Source: Methanosalsum sp.
GTDB taxonomy: Archaea; Halobacteriota; Methanosarcinia; Methanosarcinales; Methanosarcinaceae
DNA: 5,722 nucleotides
NCBI GenBank assembly: GCA_007127385.1
Contig: SKZM01000178.1
Span: 1-5,722 of the forward strand
Direction: 5' to 3'
The position numbers and the translations under genes were made by a program. The notes beneath the pieces were generated by a model that ran no database searches, was not told where the DNA came from, and saw only the letters and a program-made list of their open reading frames with translations. Positions 1 through 5,722 of this stretch are shown here, piece by piece (positions within the stretch are counted from its first letter, which is position 1; each line of letters opens with the position of its first letter).

Positions 1-1173
1 AAAGAAATACTTCCCCATCCCCATGGAATTGAACTTGGCACTCTTATGAAAATGCTCCGGTATACCGATAGACAGAAGCTTGGAGCATTCCTTAGATACT
101 CATTCTCTAAAATCGGCCATCTGACGGCAGAAGAGCTATGTAAGGCATCTGGTCTGGATTTTGATCAGGATCCTCATAATATATCCCGAGACCAGGCAAA
201 AAAGATTCTTGATGCATTCAAAACTGTCAAAATAATGTCACCTCCAACAGACTGCCTGTCTCCCATTGGTGAGGATCTGATCTATAAAGGACTGCAAAAA
301 GAACTGGATGTGGATCTTATTGTTACCACAACCCGCACCCCTTCAGTATATTCCGGGAATCCATTCGTGATTGAGGTGGGAATTGCGTATGGTGGCAAGC
401 TGCAGAATGATGACCGCATTGAGATCACCCGTTTTGCAAATCGTGTACCATTGCTGTATCAGCAGGGTGCCTGTGTAACTACCCGGGCTATTGAATCAAT
501 AAAATGGAAGCAATATGGCCTCAGTCAACCAGGAGGGGGATTGCCTGTAGGTCCGGTTGTACTGCTGGTGCATGTAGCATCTACGAATGTGCCATTTACT
601 TCAGAATCCAAGGATGCGATTGCAGAAATTCCTGAGATACAGAGTGAAGTTGAACTTGCTCTAAAAGAGGTTGCCAGGAAGGTCAATCGCTTTCTCAAAA
701 AACAGGGTTCTCTTAAAAAGAGGCGTCAGAAAGAGATCATAATTACAAAGGTGCTTCCCAGGATGGCCGAAAAACTGGCTGATACACTTGATCGTGAGGT
801 CCCAGATATTGAGCCGGTGGTGGCAAGAATCATGGGAAATGTACTTGTTCACAGGCATTTACAGCATAAGGATAACGGTAAGGTGGATGTTGCAATAAGG
901 ATACAAAATTTTGGATCAAAATCGTATGAATTCACATTACACGAGATGCTTGCTTATGAAATCCAGGATCCAACCCCAGATCCCAGAGTTGTCACCATGG
1001 GTCATGAGTTTGATTATATATGGAATATTAATATAGCTGCACAGGAGACTAAAGTTCTTACCTATTCACTCACATTCGTGGAAGACAAAGATATACAGAA
1101 AATGCCTGAAATAATAGTTGAAGGTATGGAGCAGGAACTGGTAACCGGTGCTAAAACAGTCAGGGGGTTATAA
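1..1173 (+). CDS. top6B: DNA topoisomerase VI subunit B, 3' part (partial at left edge)
   Basis: This is the ATPase subunit of topoisomerase VI, the A2B2 type IIB enzyme that passes one duplex through a double-strand break made by subunit A. The frame is open from base 1, and the residues before the first ATG (at 46) already match the family ([12 protein letters not shown]), so the true start is upstream; 390 residues are visible. The N-terminal GHKL ATPase fold is not in the window. What is seen: the helix-two-turn-helix region (about bases 50-300); the transducer domain from about 320, with the WKxY motif (WKQY, 505-516) and a TSxxK segment whose Lys (610-612) is probably the ATP-sensing switch lysine; a basic KKRR patch near 715-726; and a C-terminal beta-rich domain (about 880-1130) resembling the Ig-like domain of the M. 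mazei enzyme. Domain edges are inferred by eye. top6A follows after 2 bp. Confidence 0.96.
   Translation, partial: KEILPHPHGIELGTLMKMLRYTDRQKLGAFLRYSFSKIGHLTAEELCKASGLDFDQDPHNISRDQAKKILDAFKTVKIMSPPTDCLSPIGEDLIYKGLQKELDVDLIVTTTRTPSVYSGNPFVIEVGIAYGGKLQNDDRIEITRFANRVPLLYQQGACVTTRAIESIKWKQYGLSQPGGGLPVGPVVLLVHVASTNVPFTSESKDAIAEIPEIQSEVELALKEVARKVNRFLKKQGSLKKRRQKEIIITKVLPRMAEKLADTLDREVPDIEPVVARIMGNVLVHRHLQHKDNGKVDVAIRIQNFGSKSYEFTLHEMLAYEIQDPTPDPRVVTMGHEFDYIWNINIAAQETKVLTYSLTFVEDKDIQKMPEIIVEGMEQELVTGAKTVRGL
1162..1167 (+). promoter_or_regulatory. Ribosome binding site of top6A
   Basis: AGGGGG lies inside the last codons of top6B, 8 nt before the top6A ATG. The match to the archaeal Shine-Dalgarno sequence is partial but purine-rich and well spaced. 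It supports the ATG at 1176 as the start and implies translation from a shared top6BA mRNA. Confidence 0.6.
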
Positions 1174-1175
1174 AC

Positions 1176-2291
1176 ATGGATACTGAAATTTCAAAGAAAA
1201 GGGCAGAGCATGATGCCATTGCAAAAAGGCATATTCTTGCGGTGGTTGACTCATTATATCAGCAGTTTACGGATGGTACAATTCCAAAGATTCTGATGCC
1301 AAGTCGTACCAAGAAGAACATTGAATATGATGAGGGAAGTGATGTATGGGTCTATGGAGACCGGGAAAGTGAGAGAAGTGCCAAGACTGTAAAAGGTGCT
1401 TTTCAATTGCTTAAAACCACTCATACTGTTGATTTTCTCATGAAGAACCATCTGTCCCAGAATCGTGGTTCAACTCTCAGGGAATTGTATTATATCTCTG
1501 AGAACTGGGATGTTGCAAAGTTCAGAGAGCAGCCCGAAAGTGATCGTCTGATCGAGGATCTTGAGATCATCACAGGTCTTCAGAGGGAATATTTCCACAT
1601 GCGTCCTGAAGAGGACGGTGCTACAATGTTTGGACCTATAAAGATCCATGAGGAGACAAAAAGGGGAACCCGCGTAATTCATTGCCAGGAAGATATAGGA
1701 GAGAGTGGTTATCAGATCCCGTTTAATGTGGAGAACATCAATTTCCTGGATCATGATGCAGATGTTATCATTGCTATAGAGACTGGTGGTATGTACGCAA
1801 GACTGATCGAGAACGGGTTTGATGAGAAATACAATGCCATACTTGTTCATCTGAAGGGTCAGCCTGCCCGTTCTACAAGACGGCTTATCAAGAGGATGAA
1901 TGATGAGCTGGGAATTCCTGTTGCTGTATTTACGGATGGCGATCCATGGTCATACAGAATCTATGCATCAATTGCATATGGGGCAATCAAAAGTGCTCAT
2001 CTTTCGGAATTCATGGCAACTCCGAGTGCTAAATTTGTTGGGGTCCAGCCATCTGATATAGTTGAATATGAACTCTCAACCGATAAACTGACTGATAAAG
2101 ATATCAGTGCCCTGAGAAGCGAACTGTCAGACCCCAGGTTTGAAACGGATTACTGGAAGGAACAGATCAACCTCCAGCTGGAAATACAGAAGAAAGCTGA
2201 ACAGCAGGCTTTTGCCGGCAAAGGACTTGACTTTGTAACTGATGTATACCTGCCTGAAAGACTTGCTGATATTGGGATCCTCAGGAAATGA
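1176..2291 (+). CDS. top6A: DNA topoisomerase VI subunit A (Spo11-like)
   Basis: This is the DNA-cleaving subunit of topoisomerase VI and the archaeal relative of the meiotic recombination protein Spo11. The protein has 371 residues, the usual full length. The N-terminal winged-helix (5Y-CAP) domain carries the LRELYY motif at residues 101-106. By comparison with Spo11 the second Tyr (106) is the likely nucleophile that forms the 5'-phosphotyrosyl bond. The Toprim domain follows, with the metal-binding Glu202 in AIETGG and the DxD pair Asp254/Asp256 in FTDGDPW; the 52-residue gap from Glu to the first Asp agrees with what I recall for the M. jannaschii enzyme. The start ATG lies 2 bp after the top6B stop and has a purine-rich RBS, so the two subunits are co-transcribed and probably translationally coupled, which fits the 1:1 stoichiometry. 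Nothing is broken or missing. Confidence 0.97.
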   Translation: MDTEISKKRAEHDAIAKRHILAVVDSLYQQFTDGTIPKILMPSRTKKNIEYDEGSDVWVYGDRESERSAKTVKGAFQLLKTTHTVDFLMKNHLSQNRGSTLRELYYISENWDVAKFREQPESDRLIEDLEIITGLQREYFHMRPEEDGATMFGPIKIHEETKRGTRVIHCQEDIGESGYQIPFNVENINFLDHDADVIIAIETGGMYARLIENGFDEKYNAILVHLKGQPARSTRRLIKRMNDELGIPVAVFTDGDPWSYRIYASIAYGAIKSAHLSEFMATPSAKFVGVQPSDIVEYELSTDKLTDKDISALRSELSDPRFETDYWKEQINLQLEIQKKAEQQAFAGKGLDFVTDVYLPERLADIGILRK

Positions 2292-2333
2292 TTCCATCAA
2301 TTGATCCAGAAAACACGAAGTAGATAGAAACTA

Positions 2334-2350
2334 TTTTTTTATTTTTCTTT
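2334..2350 (+). terminator. T-rich transcription terminator after top6A
   Basis: A run of seven T, then A, five T, C and three T begins about 43 bp after the top6A stop. Archaeal RNA polymerase commonly terminates at such U tracts without a hairpin, and no strong stem precedes this one. It would end the top6BA transcript before the oppositely oriented tRNA genes. Confidence 0.6.
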
Positions 2351-2392
2351 ATAGCCATACGAATACCTGTAGAATAGGAACAACATGGTTAG

Positions 2393-2408
2393 ATGAAAAT
2401 ATTTTCAT
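2393..2408 (-). terminator. Palindrome with T run at the 3' end of the tRNA unit
   Basis: ATGAAAATATTTTCAT is a perfect 16-bp palindrome that begins at the discriminator base of the CAT tRNA. On the - strand it places TTTT 9-12 nt past the tRNA 3' end, which suits tRNA-unit termination in archaea. Whether the symmetry itself matters, for example as a hairpin marking the 3' trailer, is not known; a 16-bp AT-rich palindrome with no loop makes a weak stem. Confidence 0.45.
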
Positions 2409-2482
2409 GGGCCTAACCGGATTTGAACCGGTGATCACTCGGTTATGAGCCGAGCGCTCTAACCTGACTAAGCTATAGGCCC
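2408..2482 (-). tRNA. tRNA with CAT anticodon, probably tRNA-Ile2 (or elongator tRNA-Met)
   Basis: The full cloverleaf folds by eye: acceptor GGGCCTA/TAGGCCC, D stem GCTT/GAGC, anticodon stem CTCGG/CCGAG with loop CTCATAA (anticodon CAT at 2447-2445), a five-base variable loop, T stem ACCGG/CCGGT with loop TTCAAAT, and discriminator A. There is no intron and no encoded CCA. It is not the initiator: it lacks the A1:U72 pair and the three consecutive G:C pairs at the base of the anticodon stem. A CAT tRNA can read AUG as Met or, once C34 becomes agmatidine through TiaS, AUA as Ile. An acceptor starting GGG resembles archaeal Ile tRNAs, whereas elongator Met tRNAs as I recall them usually start GCC, so Ile2 is favoured. 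The tRNA call is secure; the amino acid is an inference. Confidence 0.93.
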
Positions 2483-2493
2483 TCTAAAAAAGA

Positions 2494-2566
2494 CGCCGCC
2501 AACAGGACTCGAACCTGTGACAATCTGGTTAACAGCCAGACACTCTACCAACTGAGTTATGGCGGC
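2494..2566 (-). tRNA. tRNA-Asn (GTT)
   Basis: A complete 73-nt cloverleaf: acceptor GCCGCCA/TGGCGGC, D stem ACTC/GAGT, anticodon stem TCTGG/CCAGA with loop CTGTTAA (anticodon GTT at 2533-2531), T stem ACAGG/CCTGT with loop TTCGAGT, and discriminator G, as expected for Asn. There is no intron and no encoded CCA. It sits 11 bp upstream of the CAT tRNA on the same strand, so the two are probably made as one precursor from the promoter-like box near 2613. Confidence 0.97.
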
Positions 2567-2612
2567 TCACGTGCATATACTTAAGCGCGAAATGTCTAAA
2601 TGTATTGATTAC

Positions 2613-2619
2613 ATTTATA
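2613..2619 (-). promoter_or_regulatory. Candidate TATA box (box A) for the tRNA pair
   Basis: Read on the - strand this is TATAAAT, preceded by AAAAAC, a purine-rich stretch where the TFB recognition element would lie. A start about 25 bp downstream would fall near 2590, leaving a leader of some 24 nt before tRNA-Asn. Another AT-rich stretch (GTATATG, near 2574-2580) is too close to the tRNA 5' end to drive it. Confidence 0.5.
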
Positions 2620-2657
2620 GTTTTTGTTTATTATCTGTGTCAGCTAACTGCTAAACT

Positions 2658-2681
2658 GGACACAAGCATTTAGCTTTGTCC
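2658..2681. other. Bulged inverted repeat (hairpin) downstream of the radical SAM gene
   Basis: GGACA and AAGC pair with GCTT and TGTCC around the five-base loop ATTTA, giving nine pairs with one bulged C (2663). It begins 27 bp past the stop of the - strand radical SAM gene and lies upstream of the tRNA promoter-like box. It could be a 3' UTR or termination structure for that gene, although no T run follows it on the - strand. The rest of 2567-2708 shows nothing I can name. Confidence 0.4.
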
Positions 2682-2708
2682 ATTGTCTGTATACTTATGG
2701 TTATGTGC

Positions 2709-3740
2709 TTATATTTCCGGCCCCTTTCCTGTTATCGGGATTGAAGTCCCACATGCTGAACATTTGTTATCTGATGTAATATCATATTTCTCAATACTAA
2801 AGAATCCTCTTTTGATCAGCATTTTTCCACATTCTGGACAGAACGTATTTTCATACTTATGGCCGGCAACATTTCCAATATAGACAAATCTCAACCCTTC
2901 CTGCGTTGCGATTTCATGTGCCTTTTCAAGCGTTTTCAGGGGAGTTGGTTCAACATTTGTCATCTTATAGTAGGGTTGGAATCGTGAGAAATGCAGGGGA
3001 GTATCCGGTCCCAGATTATCATGGATCCATCTGGAAAGCTGACGCAGTTCATTTTCTGAATCATTGTATGCTGGAATAATCAGGGTTGTCACTTCTATAT
3101 GCATTCCAAGTTCCTTTGCAGTTATTGAGGCTTCAAGCACAGGTTCAAGCTTTGCACTGGCTACATCCTTATAAAACTTATCTGTAAATCCTTTGATGTC
3201 AACACTGAACGCATCAAGATAGGGAGATATATCTTTCAGTGCTTCCGGAGTTATATATCCGTTTGTCACATAAACTGTGGCAAGTCCTTTATTCTTTGCA
3301 ATTTTCGCAGAGTCGTAGGTATATTCATACCAGATCGTAGGTTCGTTGTATGTCCAGGAAATGCTCTCTGCCTGTGAGCTGATAGCTCTTGAAACTGCTT
3401 CTTGAGGAGTCATCTGCGTTGTATAGTTTCGGCTTTCATCGACATTCATTCTGGCGATTCTCCAGTTTTGACAATGCTTACATCTAAAATTACATCCTAT
3501 AGTTCCAAGTGAATACGAAAAAGAGCCTGGGTAGAAATGAAAAAGCGGCTTTTTTTCAATTGGATCAACAGCTTCACTTGAAACTGTATTGTATATCAGA
3601 CTGCATAATCTTCCCTCTCGGTTTTCCCGTACCATACAGAATCCGCGTTTTCCGGGTGCAATGGTACATCGATGACTGCATAAATTGCAGGCAACTATGT
3701 TATTATCAAGTTTTTCATAGAGCGTTGCTTCTTTAATCAA
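2709..3740 (-). CDS. amrS: AmmeMemoRadiSam-system radical SAM protein (AmrS-like, PFL-activase-related)
   Basis: The 343-residue protein belongs to the radical SAM family related to pyruvate formate-lyase activating enzymes, and matches the subfamily named for its association with AMMECR1 and Memo. The core motif CNFRCKHC (Cys83, Cys87, Cys90) would bind the [4Fe-4S] cluster that cleaves SAM. It is preceded by a Cys-rich N-terminus (Cys18, 21, 25, 35) and the family segment DPIEKKPLFHFYPG (59-72). The C-terminus has two CxxC pairs (Cys301/304 and Cys327/330) forming a probable zinc ribbon. A glycyl radical enzyme substrate, often assumed from the PFL-activase label, is not supported by anything here; the true substrate is not settled to my knowledge. 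The start is TTG, chosen because GGGAG lies 6 nt upstream and the N-terminus matches family length. AMMECR1 and Memo genes are not in the window. It is divergent from the deacetylase gene. Confidence 0.9.
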   Translation of the reverse strand: MIKEATLYEKLDNNIVACNLCSHRCTIAPGKRGFCMVRENREGRLCSLIYNTVSSEAVDPIEKKPLFHFYPGSFSYSLGTIGCNFRCKHCQNWRIARMNVDESRNYTTQMTPQEAVSRAISSQAESISWTYNEPTIWYEYTYDSAKIAKNKGLATVYVTNGYITPEALKDISPYLDAFSVDIKGFTDKFYKDVASAKLEPVLEASITAKELGMHIEVTTLIIPAYNDSENELRQLSRWIHDNLGPDTPLHFSRFQPYYKMTNVEPTPLKTLEKAHEIATQEGLRFVYIGNVAGHKYENTFCPECGKMLIKRGFFSIEKYDITSDNKCSACGTSIPITGKGPEI

Positions 3741-3746
3741 TTAAAT

Positions 3747-3751
3747 CTCCC
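3747..3751 (-). promoter_or_regulatory. Ribosome binding site selecting the TTG start of the radical SAM gene
   Basis: GGGAG on the - strand, within GGGAGAT, lies 6 nt before the TTG at 3740. The spacing and match are good. An ATG just upstream at 3754-3752 is in another frame and meets TAA after six codons, so it is not the start. Confidence 0.65.
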
Positions 3752-3774
3752 ATAAAAAGAATTGTATTCATTAG

Positions 3775-3782
3775 TAATAAAA
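3775..3782. promoter_or_regulatory. AT-rich element in the divergent promoter region
   Basis: TAATAAAA (TTTTATTA on the other strand) lies inside the 71-bp gap between the divergent radical SAM and deacetylase genes. It is 30 bp before the deacetylase ATG and 35 bp before the radical SAM TTG, so either gene could use it as a TATA-like box with a short leader. The match to the archaeal box A consensus is only fair in both directions, and the two genes may have separate weak boxes. Confidence 0.3.
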
Positions 3783-3811
3783 CTTAATCACTAGAAGGAT
3801 AATCAACCTTT

Positions 3812-4834
3812 ATGGCCTACATTGTCTATCATCCGGATTCTCTTAAGCATAACACTGGCTGGCACCCTGAATCTGCATTTAGGTTAACGGCAATTATGAG
3901 CAGACTTGAAGAAAAAGGGGTATTTGAAGATAATCCACTTGTTGTTCCCCAATACGCTGATCTGTCATTGATCGAAAATGTACATGATCCTGATTACATA
4001 AAATCTGTTGAAGAACATTGTATGAGAGAAATTCCATTAGATCCGGATACCGTTGTTTCCAGGGATTCATTTAATGCAGCTCTTGCCTCAGCTGGCGGTG
4101 CAGTAAAAGCTACCGAACTTGTGCTTGAAGAAGGTTCAGCATTTGCATTGACCCGTCCCCCAGGCCATCATGCAGGTTACAGAAAAGCTCGTGGATTTTG
4201 CCTGTTCAACAATATTGCTATTGCAGCAAGATATGCACAATCCCGTGGAATTGAAAGAATTCTTATTGTGGACTGGGATGTTCATCATGGTAACGGCACA
4301 CAGGAATTTTTCTATTCTGATCCGGGTGTACTGTATTTTTCAACTCACCTTTATCCATGGTTTCCGGGAACCGGATGGCTGGATGAGATCGGAGAATGTA
4401 GTGCTCAGGGATTTAATATAAATGTACCACTACCTCCCGGTTTAAATGATTCAGACTATATCTACATATTTAAAAAACTTCTTTTACCTATATCACTCCA
4501 GTTTGATCCACAACTGGTAATGGTTTCTGCAGGCATGGATTCATATTCTGGGGACCCTTTAGGGAATATGAATCTAACTTCAGAGGGATTTGGTGAACTT
4601 GCATCGATCGTCAGCTATATTGCATCAAAGACCTGTAACAGGATGGTGCTTATGCTGGAAGGCGGATACATAGAAGAGGATCTTGCGGAATCTGTTCACA
4701 GGATCATTATTTCGCTGAATAATCAAAAGAGTATATCTTCAACAGGTAGTCTCAGTAGCAATGTATCACCAGAGGTAATCGAAAGGGTAAGACTGGTATC
4801 CTCAATCCAGAAAAAATGGTGGAAGGATATTTAA
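3812..4834 (+). CDS. Histone deacetylase family protein (zinc-dependent amidohydrolase)
   Basis: The 340-residue, single-domain arginase/deacetylase-fold protein should remove acetyl (or another acyl) groups from lysine or polyamine-type amines, probably in the cytoplasm as no signal peptide is seen. All catalytic parts are present: RPPGHH (115-120) with the His119/His120 pair; DWDVHHGNGTQ (154-164) with zinc ligands Asp156 and His158; the third zinc ligand Asp243 in SAGMDSYSGDPLG; and LEGGY with the transition-state Tyr286. The position matching the HDAC10 polyamine gatekeeper Glu is Leu250 (GDPLG), as in lysine deacetylases such as HDAC6. Archaeal histones, acetylated proteins or small acetylated amines are possible substrates; none can be chosen from sequence. 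The ATG at 3812 gives the usual family N-terminus (HPDSLKHNTGWHPES). A weak SD-like GAAGG lies 13 nt upstream, rather far. Confidence 0.93.
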   Translation: MAYIVYHPDSLKHNTGWHPESAFRLTAIMSRLEEKGVFEDNPLVVPQYADLSLIENVHDPDYIKSVEEHCMREIPLDPDTVVSRDSFNAALASAGGAVKATELVLEEGSAFALTRPPGHHAGYRKARGFCLFNNIAIAARYAQSRGIERILIVDWDVHHGNGTQEFFYSDPGVLYFSTHLYPWFPGTGWLDEIGECSAQGFNINVPLPPGLNDSDYIYIFKKLLLPISLQFDPQLVMVSAGMDSYSGDPLGNMNLTSEGFGELASIVSYIASKTCNRMVLMLEGGYIEEDLAESVHRIIISLNNQKSISSTGSLSSNVSPEVIERVRLVSSIQKKWWKDI

Positions 4835-4849
4835 AGCAAAGAGATTGGA

Positions 4850-5722
4850 TTATGGTTTATCTGGTTCTTTAAGAGGTCCAAAACACGTTTCAAATCTCTG
4901 CTTCATTTGAGCCCAGGTAGGAAGGAATGTCTGACATCCGACAGACTCGACCACAAAGGAAGCTACTGTAGATCCTATCCTGCCACAGATATCAAGAGAG
5001 TACCCTTCTGTGTAGGCAACAAGAAAACCTGCTCTGTATCCGTCCCCGGCACCGGTTGGGTCAGCAGCCTCGACTTCTACTACAGGTATCTGGTATTCTT
5101 TTTCATCCATGTATACGACACTGCCCCGGGAGTCATGGGTTACAATGACCACATCGATCATATTTTTAATATCTTCAAAAGAGACATTTAATATATTACA
5201 TACTCTCTGTATTTCGTGCCTGTTGGAGAACAGGATATTTGTGTTTTCAAGTATTGTTCTCAGCCTGTCTTCTGAATAGGTAACAAGATCCTGTCCTGGA
5301 TCAAATGATACAAATTTTGCTTTTTTTGCGATCCTTGAATTGAATACGGAATCTGCAGTGGCCAGGTGGACAAAATCTACGCAGGGAGGTTCAAGTTCAG
5401 GGAATTTCCGGGATGCTCCCCAATGAAAATAGGTACACTGATTATGCTCCTTGTCGGTATAGACAAAAGCACTGGTGTTCTTTTCTCCTTCTATTGTATA
5501 CATCAGTGACAGGTCCACACCTATGTCCCTGAGATGGAGTTCGTAGTCAGATCCTTCAAAATCCGGACCAACCGGTGAAATTAACTGACTTTTGCCGCCA
5601 AGTGATGCAATGGCAGCTGCAACATTGGCTGCACCTCCGCCGTAAAATGTATTGTAGTCTATGATAGGATATGATTCATTGGGGCCTGCTATTTTTTCAA
5701 CACTGAAAAGATAGTCCAGTGA
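4850..5722 (-). CDS. PfkB-family carbohydrate/nucleoside kinase (N-terminus cut by right edge)
   Basis: This is a ribokinase-type enzyme that phosphorylates a sugar or nucleoside hydroxyl with ATP. The frame is open to base 5722, and residues upstream of an internal GTG (5518) clearly belong to the fold, so the real start lies beyond the window; 290 residues are visible and probably 10-20 are missing. The first PfkB signature is seen at visible residues 28-35 (GGGAANVA, near 5617-5641), followed by PVGPDFEGSDYE (50-61), which fits the family's substrate-side lid region. The second signature is DPTGAGD at 221-227 (near 5042-5062), whose last Asp is the expected catalytic base. The usual TxGxxG nucleotide-loop segment reads THDSRG (195-200), a departure at the first Gly. 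The FDPGQD segment recalls archaeal nucleoside-kinase-like PfkB proteins, but the substrate is not determined. Its stop is 15 bp from that of the convergent deacetylase gene. Confidence 0.92.
   Translation of the reverse strand, partial: SLDYLFSVEKIAGPNESYPIIDYNTFYGGGAANVAAAIASLGGKSQLISPVGPDFEGSDYELHLRDIGVDLSLMYTIEGEKNTSAFVYTDKEHNQCTYFHWGASRKFPELEPPCVDFVHLATADSVFNSRIAKKAKFVSFDPGQDLVTYSEDRLRTILENTNILFSNRHEIQRVCNILNVSFEDIKNMIDVVIVTHDSRGSVVYMDEKEYQIPVVEVEAADPTGAGDGYRAGFLVAYTEGYSLDICGRIGSTVASFVVESVGCQTFLPTWAQMKQRFETCFGPLKEPDKP

Noticed and set aside
46..1173. Treating the ATG at 46 as the start of a 375-residue protein
   Set aside because: The frame is open to base 1 and the upstream residues match topoisomerase VI subunit B, so this is an internal Met of a gene cut by the window edge.
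1470..1850. A 126-codon open frame on the - strand inside top6A
   Set aside because: It lies wholly antisense to a well-conserved gene and its translation shows no recognisable domain; it is a chance shadow frame.
2408..2566. A tRNA-linked attachment site for an integrated element
   Set aside because: Both tRNAs are whole, no duplicated tRNA fragment was seen, and every flanking gene is an ordinary core-type gene with no integrase.
2574..2580. GTATATG on the - strand as the tRNA promoter
   Set aside because: It lies 8-14 bases before the tRNA-Asn 5' end, so a start 25 bp downstream would fall inside the tRNA.
2644..2658. Tandem imperfect repeat CTAACTG / CTAAACTG
   Set aside because: Two copies of 7-8 bases with one difference are expected by chance in an AT-rich spacer.
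2683..2883. A 66-codon open frame on the + strand overlapping the end of the radical SAM gene
   Set aside because: It is mostly antisense to the conserved zinc-ribbon end of that gene and shows no family resemblance or good ribosome binding site.
4850..5518. A short 222-residue kinase starting at GTG 5518
   Set aside because: The in-frame codons from 5519 to 5722 encode the first PfkB signature and the N-terminal part of the fold; the GTG is an internal Val.

Overview
The window looks like a core chromosomal segment of a methanogenic euryarchaeon, most likely from the Methanosarcinales. The reasons are a two-subunit topoisomerase VI whose B subunit carries the extra C-terminal Ig-like domain known from Methanosarcina mazei, tRNA genes without an encoded CCA, an AmmeMemoRadiSam-type radical SAM protein, a moderately AT-rich composition, and archaeal-style TATA and poly-T signals. 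I see no transposase, integrase, phage gene, CRISPR array or other sign of recent transfer.

Left part (1-2350, + strand): the 3' two thirds of top6B enters from the left edge and is followed after 2 bp by complete top6A. Together they encode topoisomerase VI, the type IIB enzyme that relaxes and decatenates DNA in archaea. A T-rich tract after top6A probably ends this transcript.

Middle (2393-2708, - strand): two tRNA genes lie 11 bp apart, tRNA-Asn(GTT) first in transcription order and then a tRNA with anticodon CAT. The second is not an initiator; its GGG-starting acceptor stem favours tRNA-Ile2 over elongator tRNA-Met. A TATA-like box precedes the pair and a 16-bp palindrome with a T run closes it. 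Between this unit and the next gene lies a small bulged hairpin.

Right part (2709-4834): a radical SAM protein of the AmrS type (- strand, TTG start with a good ribosome binding site) and a histone-deacetylase-family amidohydrolase (+ strand) diverge from a 71-bp intergenic region. The deacetylase keeps every catalytic residue I can check.

Right edge (4850-5722, - strand): a PfkB-family sugar or nucleoside kinase, convergent with the deacetylase with only 15 bp between the stops. Its reading frame stays open to the window edge, so its start codon lies outside; about 290 residues are visible and only a short N-terminus is missing.

The genes right of the tRNAs share no obvious pathway. top6BA is the only clear functional operon. 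I found no convincing novel system. The points most worth a second look are the identity of the CAT tRNA, the substrate of the deacetylase, and the radical SAM gene standing without its usual AMMECR1 and Memo partners in view.
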